Notes under the pieces: generated by a model
Told to the model about the DNA's origin: nothing
The model's database searches: none
Seen by the model: the letters and a program-made list of their open reading frames with translations, nothing else
Assembly (NCBI RefSeq): GCF_002953715.1
Contig: NZ_CP025012.1
Coordinates: forward strand, 992,001 to 1,056,000
Direction: 5' to 3'
Length of the DNA: 64,000 bases
From: Rhizobium leguminosarum
Lineage (GTDB): Bacteria > Pseudomonadota > Alphaproteobacteria > Rhizobiales > Rhizobiaceae
Program-made: the position numbers and the translations under genes
Part shown: positions 57,095-64,000 of the stretch, piece after piece
Position numbering within the stretch: position 1 is the stretch's first letter
Layout: each line of letters opens with the position of its first letter

Positions 57095-57989
57095 GTCTAT
57101 TCAACGTAGCGCGCAGGCGCGGCGTCGCGAAATCGAGCAGCGCCCGCAGTTTCAGCGGCACCAGTCCCTGCGCGGGATAGACGAGATGCACTGGCGCCGG
57201 CGGCGCTTCGAAATCGGCAAGCAGCGGCACCAACAGGCCCGCCATCTCGGCGCGTGCGGCCTGGTAGGAAAGTACGCGGGTGATGCCGAGGCCGGCGACA
57301 GCCGCATCGACCGCGGCCTCGGCGGTGTTGACGGCAAGCCGTGAGCGGATCGGCACCGCAAGATCATGTTTCCCCTCGGTGAATGTCCAGCTCACCTTCG
57401 AGGCCATGCCCTCGAAGGTGACGCAGTCATGCGCGGCGAGATCGCCTGGATGCCGGGGTAGGGCGTGTCGCGTCAGATAATCGGGGCTGGCATAGACGGT
57501 GCGGCGGATCGCGCCGAGCCTTGTGGCGATCAGGTTGCTGTCCGGCAGGTTGCCGATCCTGAGCGCCACGTCGATATGATCCTCGACGAGGTTCGACAGC
57601 CGGTCGCCAAGCATCAGCCGCAGATTGATGTCGGGATAGGCTTTCAGGAAATCCACGGCGACAGGCAAGACATGCAGCCGACCGAAGACGATCGGCGCGG
57701 TCATCGTCAGTTCGCCCTTTGGCGCACTATATTCGCCGGCCGCCGTCCGTTCCGCCTCTTCCACCCGATCGAGAATTTCCCGTGCCGCCTCGACATAGGA
57801 GCGGCCGGCCTCCGTCAGCGTGACCTTCCGGTTGCTCCGTTGCAGTAGCTGGGCGTTGAGATGTGCTTCCAGCTCCGAAACCTTGCGGCTGACGGTTGCG
57901 AGCGGGGATCGCAGATGCCGTGAGGCGGCCGAGAGGCTGCCCTGTTCGACAACGGCAAGAAGCACGGTCATGGCGTCGAGGCGATCCAT
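57090..57989 (-). CDS. LysR family transcriptional regulator
   Basis: This 299-residue protein has the HTH MTVLLAVVEQGSLSAASRHLRSPLATVSRKVSELE and an effector domain with GELTMTAPIVFGRLHVLPVAVDFLKAYP. The shape is like the DsdC/GcvA-type LTTRs. It is divergent from the glutathione transferase gene, with three copies of a CCTTCCA motif around the start codons. Confidence 0.87.
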   Translation of the reverse strand: MDRLDAMTVLLAVVEQGSLSAASRHLRSPLATVSRKVSELEAHLNAQLLQRSNRKVTLTEAGRSYVEAAREILDRVEEAERTAAGEYSAPKGELTMTAPIVFGRLHVLPVAVDFLKAYPDINLRLMLGDRLSNLVEDHIDVALRIGNLPDSNLIATRLGAIRRTVYASPDYLTRHALPRHPGDLAAHDCVTFEGMASKVSWTFTEGKHDLAVPIRSRLAVNTAEAAVDAAVAGLGITRVLSYQAARAEMAGLLVPLLADFEAPPAPVHLVYPAQGLVPLKLRALLDFATPRLRATLNRP

Positions 57990-58014
57990 TCTATCCTTCC
58001 ATGAATTGGTAAGA

Positions 58015-58056
58015 TGCCTTCCAGATTAGCATTCTACTGCAGTCAGGTGGAAGGCA
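58015..58056. promoter_or_regulatory. Inverted-repeat operator candidate (LysR/GST)
   Basis: TGCCTTCCA (58015-58023) and TGGAAGGCA (58048-58056) are perfect 9-bp arms with 24 bases between them. A further CCTTCCA lies at 57995-58001, 22 bases upstream of the inner copy, next to the LysR start. Confidence 0.55.
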
Positions 58057-58132
58057 GTAAATTATGCCGCAGATGGTTCGAAGCGGCCATCGCCAACCGC
58101 CTCCCGTCGATCGAAAGACCAAAGGAACCATC

Positions 58133-58743
58133 ATGAAACTCTACCATCACCCGCTCTCCGGTCATGCGCACCGGGCCCACCTGTTCCTGTCGCTGCTTGG
58201 CGTGCCCTATGAACTGGTCGAGGTCGACATGGCGGCAGGCGCCCACAAGGCGCCGGACTTTCTGAAGCTCAATCCCTTTGGCCAGGTGCCGGTGCTCGAC
58301 GACAATGGCACGGTCATTACCGATTCCTCTGCCATCCTCGTCTATCTCGCGCGCAAATACGGCCGCACCGACTGGCTGCCGGAAGAGGCGGTGGCCGCAG
58401 CGCGGATACAGAAATGGCTCTCGGTTGCATCAGGCGAGATCGCCTACGGACCCTGTGCTGCGCGCCTGGTCACCGTCTTCGGCGCCGATTTCCGCACCGA
58501 CGAGGTGATCGCCCGGCGCACCGCATTCTCGCGTTGATCGAGGCGGAACTCCACGGTCGCAGCTTCCTGCTCGGCGACAATCCTGTGATCGCCGATATCG
58601 CGCTCTACAGCTACATCGCCAATGCGCCGGAGGGCAATGTCGATATCTCGGCCTATCCAAGCGTTCGCGCCTGGCTTGCGCGCATCGAGGCGCTGCCGGG
58701 TTTCGTCGGTTTTCGCAAGACCAAGATCGGCCTTGCCGCGTGA
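58133..58743 (+). pseudogene. Glutathione S-transferase gene with a one-base frameshift
   Basis: The first frame (58133-58537) gives [23 protein letters not shown] with [27 protein letters not shown], the thioredoxin-like domain, then the start of the helical domain to [11 protein letters not shown] and a premature stop. The second half continues in the +1 frame ([33 protein letters not shown], to 58743). Inserting one base in the GC-rich tract at about 58510-58517 gives an intact 203-residue GST. Either a true mutation or a sequencing error. First gene after the divergent LysR. Confidence 0.8.
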
Positions 58744-58803
58744 GAAGCCGCCGGGGCGGGTTGCTGTCCCGGTTCCCCAAATGCTGCCCTGAAGGAGGCC
58801 GTA

Positions 58804-59757
58804 ATGCTGGAGCAGACAGGACAGGACGCCACATCGCCCTGGCATGCGGGTGAACTCGCCATGCAGCGCAGTGTCGGTGTCGCCGAACGCATGGACGGGC
58901 CGGGCCGGAATTTCGTTCGGAAGGCCATGCCGGAGCAACATCGCGCATTCTTTCCGATGCTGCCTTTCGTCGTGCTCGGCGCGGTCGATGCCAAGGGCGA
59001 TGTCTGGGCAACGGTGCGGGCTGAGCGCCCGGGTTTCATGGCCTCGCCGGAGCCGGAGATTCTCGAGGTCGGCCTGCCGCGCGACCCGGCCGATCCTGCT
59101 GATGCCGGCATGGAGGATGGCGACGCGATCGCCATGCTTGGCATCCAGCTCGAGACCCGGCGGCGTAACCGCCTGAACGGCGTGATCCGCAGGACGGACG
59201 CCAAAGGTTTTGACGTTCGCGTCGGCCAGAGTTTCGGCAATTGCCCGCAATATATCCAGCCTCGCTCTGCCGCCTTTGTCCGCGATCCCGATATGCCGAC
59301 GGCGACGCAGCCGCTTCATTCCGGTCAACTCGACGATCGAGCGCTAGGGATGGTCGAGGGCGCCGATACGTTTTTCGTCGCCTCCTATGTCGATCGCGAC
59401 AATGGCGAGCGGCAGGTGGACGTGTCCCATCGCGGGGGCAATGCTGGCTTCGTGCGCGTCGGCGCCGACGGCGTGCTGACCATTCCCGATTTCCCCGGCA
59501 ATCGGTTCTTCAACACGCTTGGCAATATCCTCGTCAATTCGAAGGCAGGGTTGCTCTTCGTCGATTTCGAAACCGGCGATATGCTGCAGATGACGGGAAA
59601 TGCCGAAGTACTGCTGGATTCGCCCGATATCGCCACCTTTCAGGGAGCAGAACGCCTATGGCGTTTCACGCCGGAAGAGATCGTGCTTCGCCCGGATGCT
59701 CTGCCGCTGCGGTGGCGGAAGGAGAGCGTGGATCTGCTGCGCCGTTCCCGCGGGTGA
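58804..59757 (+). CDS. Pyridoxamine 5'-phosphate oxidase-like FMN-binding protein
   Basis: This 317-residue protein has segments PFVVLGAVDAKGDVWATVRAERPGF and RDNGERQVDVSHRGGNAGFVRVGADGVLTIPDFPGNRFFNTLGNILVNSKAGLLFVDFETGD, a split-barrel flavoprotein pattern of the PNPOx-like family. The N-terminus (SPWHAGELAMQRSVGVAERM) is a specific feature of this group, often fused to a ferredoxin reductase; here it stands alone. It follows the GST by 60 bases and likely belongs to the same operon. Confidence 0.8.
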   Translation: MLEQTGQDATSPWHAGELAMQRSVGVAERMDGPGRNFVRKAMPEQHRAFFPMLPFVVLGAVDAKGDVWATVRAERPGFMASPEPEILEVGLPRDPADPADAGMEDGDAIAMLGIQLETRRRNRLNGVIRRTDAKGFDVRVGQSFGNCPQYIQPRSAAFVRDPDMPTATQPLHSGQLDDRALGMVEGADTFFVASYVDRDNGERQVDVSHRGGNAGFVRVGADGVLTIPDFPGNRFFNTLGNILVNSKAGLLFVDFETGDMLQMTGNAEVLLDSPDIATFQGAERLWRFTPEEIVLRPDALPLRWRKESVDLLRRSRG

Positions 59758-59818
59758 GGGTGCCCCTTGGTTGCCTCTCGATCCCGGGCGAACGTCGCTT
59801 CGAATCGGCTTGCCAATA

Positions 59819-59838
59819 CTTGTACCAATCGGTACAAG
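59819..59838 (+). promoter_or_regulatory. TetR operator candidate upstream of DUF1348 gene
   Basis: CTTGTACC-AATC-GGTACAAG is a 20-base perfect palindrome (8-bp arms), 27 bases upstream of the DUF1348 start. It fits the TetR gene that is second in this operon. Confidence 0.78.
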
Positions 59839-59864
59839 GATAACCGTTCAGTACAGGAGTGATA

Positions 59865-60326
59865 ATGTCCAGTCTCGTCCCGCCCTTCACCCTTGAGACC
59901 GCTACCCAGAAAGTCCGTCTTGCCGAGGATGGCTGGAACAGCCGCGATCCCGAGCGCGTCTCGCTCGTCTATACGCCGGACAGCCGCTGGCGGAATCGCG
60001 CCGAATTCGTCAACGGCCGCGCCGAAATCGTCGCTTTCCTCACCCGCAAATGGGCCAAGGAGCTGGATTACCGGCTGATCAAGGAGATCTGGGCCTTCAC
60101 CGATCATCGCATCGCCGTGCGCTTCGCCTATGAATGGCATGATGACAGCGGCAGCTGGTTCCGCTCCTATGGCAACGAGAACTGGGAGTTCGACGCCGCC
60201 GGCTTGATGCAGCGCCGCTTCGCCTGCATCAACGACCTGCCGATCCGGGAATCGGAGCGCAAGTACCACTGGCCGCTCGGCCGGCGGCCGGATGACCATC
60301 CCGGTCTGACCGAACTCGGTCTCTGA
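59865..60326 (+). CDS. DUF1348 (NTF2-like) family protein
   Basis: This 153-residue protein starts [45 protein letters not shown] with AGGAG before it. The middle shows [43 protein letters not shown], typical of DUF1348. NTF2-like folds form a small pocket; the ligand is unknown. It is the first gene in a two-gene unit with TetR and lies behind its operator. Confidence 0.87.
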   Translation: MSSLVPPFTLETATQKVRLAEDGWNSRDPERVSLVYTPDSRWRNRAEFVNGRAEIVAFLTRKWAKELDYRLIKEIWAFTDHRIAVRFAYEWHDDSGSWFRSYGNENWEFDAAGLMQRRFACINDLPIRESERKYHWPLGRRPDDHPGLTELGL

Positions 60327-60348
60327 TCAAGCCAAGGGAAGTTCGCGG

Positions 60349-60909
60349 GTGAAAACTGTCTACGAACGCGCCGACATCGTACCGCTGCTCGCAGAAATCT
60401 TCCGCGAGCTCGGCTATGAAGGCACGTCGCTCAGCCGCATCACTGAACGCACCGGCATCGGCAAGGGCAGCCTTTACCACTTCTTTCCCGGCGGTAAGGA
60501 GGAGATGGCAAGATCGGTGCTCGCCGATGTCGATGCATGGTTCGAACATGCGATCTATCAGCCGTTGAGAAATGGGGATGCCCGTGAGGCGATCGCTGCG
60601 ATGTGGACGCATGTGAACGATTATTTCCGCTCCGGCCGCCGCATCTGCCTGGTCGGCGCCTTCGCGCTTGACGAGACCCGCGAGCGGTTTTCGGCAGCGA
60701 TCGGCGACTATTTCGCCCGCTGGATCGACGCCTTGCGTTCGGCGCTGATGCGGGCAGGTTGCACTGAGGAGGAGGCGCAAGCGCTCGCCGAGGAGGGCGT
60801 CTCCGGTATTCAGGGCGCACTGGTGCTCTCGCGTGCGCTGGACGATAGGATGGTTTTCACCCGATCGTTGGACACGCTGGCGAAACGGCTCGATGCTGTG
60901 ATGCGATGA
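60349..60909 (+). CDS. TetR family transcriptional regulator
   Basis: This 186-residue protein starts at GTG with GGGAAG upstream. The HTH region is LAEIFRELGYEGTSLSRITERTGIGKGSLYHFFPGGKEEM, and the ligand domain starts around residue 60. It resembles AcrR/YxaF-like regulators of small xenobiotic-response units. It probably represses its own operon through the palindrome at 59819-59838. Confidence 0.87.
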   Translation: MKTVYERADIVPLLAEIFRELGYEGTSLSRITERTGIGKGSLYHFFPGGKEEMARSVLADVDAWFEHAIYQPLRNGDAREAIAAMWTHVNDYFRSGRRICLVGAFALDETRERFSAAIGDYFARWIDALRSALMRAGCTEEEAQALAEEGVSGIQGALVLSRALDDRMVFTRSLDTLAKRLDAVMR

Positions 60910-61052
60910 GGGGCGGTAATGTGATGAGGGGGCAAACCGCTCGGGCGTTTATTGCCCTGTGAAAAATTCACCCGGCCACGATCGACTGGCCGGGGCATTG
61001 ATCGGGCGCGGTGCGGCGCTCGAGCTTACATTGGTATCGCTTTGCGTATATT

Positions 61053-61184
61053 TCAGCGTTGCTGTTGAGGCTGCTGAGCCGGGCGCGTATTTTCCCGTTC
61101 AGGGCGAATCTGGCGCCATTCGTTTTCCATCTGGTCGACGACATGCTGGGGAATGGTGGTTTGGGTAGTGGCGGGCGTCTGCAT
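61053..61184 (-). CDS. Small polar protein, unknown
   Basis: This 43-residue protein starts MQTPATTQTTIPQHVVDQME and ends RPAQQPQQQR. GAGGAGA lies eight bases before the ATG, an excellent ribosome site. The middle NEWRQIRPEREN is charged and the tail is Gln-rich; probably disordered. No family recognised. Confidence 0.5.
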   Translation of the reverse strand: MQTPATTQTTIPQHVVDQMENEWRQIRPERENTRPAQQPQQQR

Positions 61185-61284
61185 CGGAAGTCTCCTCTGT
61201 TCGCGGTAAGGCTTCGGGGCAGGAAGATGCATTGCACAAGACAAAAGGCGTGTAAATCAGTGGCTTAAACACTTTAAACGATTA

Positions 61285-61302
61285 AATCGATTTTAATCGA
61301 TT
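61285..61302 (+). promoter_or_regulatory. Repeated AATCGATT sites upstream of lysozyme-like gene
   Basis: AATCGATT occurs at 61285-61292 and again at 61295-61302, spaced by TT, in an AT-rich block of 61266-61318 rich in TTAA and CGATTAA half-sites. The lysozyme-like gene starts about 40 bases later. Confidence 0.45.
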
Positions 61303-61340
61303 AAGACGGTTTTAACCATGATATTTGTGGGAAGCGCGGA

Positions 61341-62045
61341 ATGGTTGTCCACATGGACCGGGCGTTCTTTTTCGATACTGTGCGGCACGGTCTCTTCAAG
61401 GGAGATCTGACGCAGCCTCAGGTAGTGGGCATCACGGCGATTCTCGACGCTTGGGAAGAGCGGTTTGCCCATGCCGACCGGCGGTGGCTCGCCTATATCC
61501 TCGCAACCGCTTACCACGAGACCGCCTACACGATGCAGCCGGTGCGTGAGACATTGGCGGAAAGCGATGCGCGCGCAGTCGAGATCCTGGAGACGGCCTT
61601 TGCCGCGGGCCGGCTCTCCTGGGTGAAAACACCCTACTGGCGGCCGGACGAGGATGGCTGCAGCTGGCTCGGCCGCGGCCTGGTGCAGCTCACCCATAAG
61701 CGGAACTATGAGGCGATGAGCGTGCTGACCGGGATCGACCTCGTTGCCGATCCCGACCGGGCGATGGAGATGGATGCGGCGGTGACGATCCTGATCGAGG
61801 GCATGCTGCAGGGCAGTTTTACCGGCCACAAACTCGCCGATCACCTGAACGCGACGACCGCGGACTGGGTGAATGCCCGCCGCATCGTCAACGGCACCGA
61901 CCGGGCGGAAAAGCTTGCAGCCTATGCCATGGCCTTCGATGCGGCGATACGTCCCGATGCCGCGCATGGCATGCTCGCGCGGTTGAAGGCCTGGGGCTCG
62001 CGTGTTATCGCCCGGCTGACAGCTGGAGCGCCGCGCGTCCGATAG
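61341..62045 (+). CDS. GH19-like chitinase/endolysin family protein
   Basis: This 234-residue protein has WLAYILATAYHETAYTMQPVRE, the region of the catalytic Glu in lysozyme-like GH19 proteins. CSWLGRGLVQLTHKRNYEAMS is the glycosidase core motif (GRGxxQLT). It resembles phage-type endolysins and the chitinase class I fold; no signal peptide is visible. Starts at 61341 or 61353 are possible (ATG). It lacks phage genes around it, so it may be a domesticated lysin. Possible targets are peptidoglycan or chitin. Confidence 0.78.
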   Translation: MVVHMDRAFFFDTVRHGLFKGDLTQPQVVGITAILDAWEERFAHADRRWLAYILATAYHETAYTMQPVRETLAESDARAVEILETAFAAGRLSWVKTPYWRPDEDGCSWLGRGLVQLTHKRNYEAMSVLTGIDLVADPDRAMEMDAAVTILIEGMLQGSFTGHKLADHLNATTADWVNARRIVNGTDRAEKLAAYAMAFDAAIRPDAAHGMLARLKAWGSRVIARLTAGAPRVR

Positions 62046-62096
62046 GATGCGCCAAGGTCGCTCCATCATTTTGATAAATCTGACAGGAGCTTCCGC

Positions 62097-62402
62097 GTGA
62101 TCCGTCATATCGTCTTCTTCACCGTGCAGGAGGAACATCTGCAGGAGGTGAGGGCCGGGCTTTCGATTCTGACCGGCATTCCGCATGCGCGGCTGCTGGA
62201 AATCGGCACCAATGTGAAGACCGATCAGCTGGGCACCGAGATCGATCTCGTGGTCTACGGCGAATTCGACGATGAGGCGGCCCTCGCTGCCTATAAGGCG
62301 CATCCTGATTATCAGCTCTCGATCGACCGCGTGCGACCGCTCCGCGAAAAGCGCATCGCCGCCGATTACAACAGCCGCACGGCGGTGACGCGGCCGCTCT
62401 GA
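62097..62402 (+). CDS. Dabb (stress-responsive alpha/beta-barrel) domain protein
   Basis: This 101-residue protein starts at GTG with AGGAG eight bases upstream. MIRHIVFFTV and LGTEIDLVVYGEFDDEAALAAYKAHPDYQ are the signature of Dabb proteins, which form dimeric ferredoxin-like barrels. Functions vary from stress response to polyketide cyclisation. Single gene. 62403-62686 holds no gene that I can see. Confidence 0.85.
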   Translation: MIRHIVFFTVQEEHLQEVRAGLSILTGIPHARLLEIGTNVKTDQLGTEIDLVVYGEFDDEAALAAYKAHPDYQLSIDRVRPLREKRIAADYNSRTAVTRPL

Positions 62403-62686
62403 ATTGCGCAAACATCCAACTGCCAGGCCACGTTCCATTGAAATTTCAAATGGATGAATCATTGTCCGGATTCGGATCGCCCCGACGCTGACTCAACTTC
62501 TGAGCCCTCGGACTCAACTTTCGAAAAAGCGGCGGCAAGCGATTCAAAAGATTCGCAAAAAGTGGCTGCTCGCTCAGTGCCTGGTCGGCCACAACGATCG
62601 CGGTGGGCGGACGGCAAGGCGCTCTCGTCCTGATGTCGATGATAATCAAGACAGATTAAGAATCGCTGACTTTGCAGGCCGGGCTC

Positions 62687-63910
62687 TCACGGAGCGACCG
62701 GGCTCGGCTCCGATGCGTGGGCGCCGCGCACCAGCGCCATCAGCATCAGCACGAAGGCCAGCGACAAGGCTGCGAGAACGGCGCAGGCAAAGAGCGCCGG
62801 GCCGGTGCCGGCGCGGTCGAGGATGGCGGTGAAGATGACCGGGGCGATGGCGTTGGCGAGATTTTGCGGCAGCGACAGTCTGGCTGATTGCAGTCCGAAT
62901 TCGCGCGGCGAGAACAGCGCCAGCGGCAGCAGCGCGCGGGCGACGGTCATGACGCCGGCGCCGAAGCCATAGAGCAGGATGAAGGTGACGAGCAGCGGTG
63001 TCGACGGGCTGGCGACCAGCATTATCAGGAAACTGATCATCATCAGGCTGATGCCCATGGTCGCGCTGAGCATGGGGTTGCCGCGCCGGCCGAGCAGCAT
63101 GTCGAGGAAACGTGCCGAGATGCCGAGGACGCCGCGTGCCGAGCCGAGCTGCAGCGCGAATGCCGGCGAGGCGCCGGACTGGCGGAAGATTTCGAGCAGC
63201 GATGGCGAGATGCCGAAGGTGATGAAGGTTGAGATCGTCGTCGCCGCGGCAATCAGCAGGAAGGCTTTGCGTTGCTCAGCCTTCGACAGCGGCACCGGGG
63301 CGATTTCAGCCGCACTGCCTTCGACATGCGTTGCGACCGGCTTCGGCAGGGCGAAAAGATGCAGCGGCAGGCAGACGAAGAATTGCAGCGCTGCGCAGAC
63401 CAGGAAGGTTAGGCGCCAGCCGACCGCCTCGTTGAGCAGGCTGAGGATCGGCCAGAAGATGGCGCTCGAAAGTCCGGTGAACAGCATCAGGATGGCGATG
63501 ACGCGTTTGCCGTTCGACCCTTCGCGCTCGACGACGGCGGTATAGGCCGGTGCCGAGAGGCCAAATGCGCCGCCAATGCCGATGATGACCCAAGCGCTGG
63601 CGTAGAGCACGATGCCGTTTGCGGCGGCAAGCAGAAGCAGGCCAAGCGCAAAGGTCAGCGAAGCGGCCGAAAGTACCCGGGCAGCGCCGTAGCGGCCGAG
63701 CCATCGGCCGGTTGCCGGGCCGACAATGGCGCTGACCACCATCATGATCGTCAGGCCGGCAAATACCACTTCGTTCGGCAGACCGAGATCGGGCGCCACG
63801 ACGCGGCCCATGACCCCGAGCATGTCGAAAGTCGTGCCCCAGCCGATCAGCTGGGTAACGGCAAGGACGGTGACCGTCTGCGCCGAGCGGAAGCGGGAGG
63901 ATTTTGGCAT
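62687..63910 (-). CDS. MFS transporter
   Basis: This 407-residue permease has 12 hydrophobic helices in two sets of six, with a polar loop around residues 190-225 (KPVATHVEGSAAEIAPVPLSKAEQRK). The motif RWLGRYGAARVL in the second/third helix loop is like MFS motif A. The start LAVTQLIGWGTTFDMLGVMG is typical of the YbfB/UhpT-independent monocarboxylate-like group. Substrate unknown. No regulator lies next to it in the window. Confidence 0.83.
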   Translation of the reverse strand: MPKSSRFRSAQTVTVLAVTQLIGWGTTFDMLGVMGRVVAPDLGLPNEVVFAGLTIMMVVSAIVGPATGRWLGRYGAARVLSAASLTFALGLLLLAAANGIVLYASAWVIIGIGGAFGLSAPAYTAVVEREGSNGKRVIAILMLFTGLSSAIFWPILSLLNEAVGWRLTFLVCAALQFFVCLPLHLFALPKPVATHVEGSAAEIAPVPLSKAEQRKAFLLIAAATTISTFITFGISPSLLEIFRQSGASPAFALQLGSARGVLGISARFLDMLLGRRGNPMLSATMGISLMMISFLIMLVASPSTPLLVTFILLYGFGAGVMTVARALLPLALFSPREFGLQSARLSLPQNLANAIAPVIFTAILDRAGTGPALFACAVLAALSLAFVLMLMALVRGAHASEPSPVAP

Positions 63911-64000
63911 CGGGGCTGAAACGGTCTGAAATGCGGGGGCAGCAAGGAGATAACAGTTTCAACCGGCCGGTGAAAGCTGCGGTTGGCAGGAATCGGAACG

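Noticed and set aside
62403..62686. A possible gene in the gap before the MFS transporter
   Set aside because: No frame of useful length has a ribosome site, and the sequence shows no repeat or hairpin of note.

Overview
The window looks like a chromosomal stretch of a Rhizobium close to the R. leguminosarum / R. etli group. The base composition is GC-rich. It carries a 143-residue Ros/MucR zinc-finger regulator of the RosR type, a PdhS-family cell-cycle kinase, a full Mrp/Pha cation antiporter operon, several families of rhizobial palindromic intergenic repeats, and many small proteins typical of this group. All identifications come from reading the sequence and from recall of protein families; no search was run. 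I see no tRNA or rRNA genes, CRISPR arrays, transposases or phage blocks.

Layout. 1-9.0 kb: the tail of a polysaccharide deacetylase, then mostly single housekeeping and stress genes (FAD oxidoreductase with an AI-2E family permease, a VOC dioxygenase with a possible Tat signal, universal stress protein, hemolysin III family protein, two GNAT acetyltransferases, a pentapeptide-repeat protein, MsrB). 9.2-15.2 kb: the seven-gene mrpA-G operon with overlapping cistrons. 15.6-20.7 kb: rosR, sufE, a DUF5330 protein, a PdhS-type histidine kinase and an overlapping peptidoglycan-binding membrane protein. 21-31 kb: small unknowns, a Crp/Fnr regulator, a divergent AraC-SDR pair, a soluble chemotaxis transducer, DUF1491, DUF2336 and a DUF1214/DUF1254 pair. 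31-41 kb: a class A penicillin-binding protein divergent from a YcgN-type protein, a TetR-SDR pair, a fatty acid desaturase preceded by a 38-codon overlapping ORF, and a divergent MFS-LysR pair. 41-47 kb: VOC protein, transglutaminase-like protein, a tightly overlapping cassette of four small genes, then a CIRCE-controlled groESL with two small genes behind it. 47-54.6 kb: a three-gene sugar/polyol catabolic operon divergent from a LacI regulator, a protease homologue that has lost its triad, and a second AraC-SDR pair. 55-64 kb: a MocR-type regulator, DUF983, a LysR facing a frameshifted glutathione transferase plus a PNPOx-like protein, a DUF1348-TetR operon with a clear operator, a GH19-like lysozyme, a Dabb protein and an MFS permease.

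The most useful items beyond routine annotation are small genes that are easy to miss (DUF3606-like at 22807-22983, the 38-codon ORF before the desaturase, a 47-residue basic protein at 37176-37319, a 56-residue protein at 46885-47055, a 43-residue protein at 61053-61184), well-formed candidate operators beside their regulators, the duplicated AraC-SDR module, a degenerate DegP-like protein, a GST with a one-base frameshift, and dispersed or nested repeats. I do not see a clear undescribed defence or mobile system. The best candidate for something uncharacterised is the overlapping four-gene cassette at 42670-43845 beside the groESL copy.
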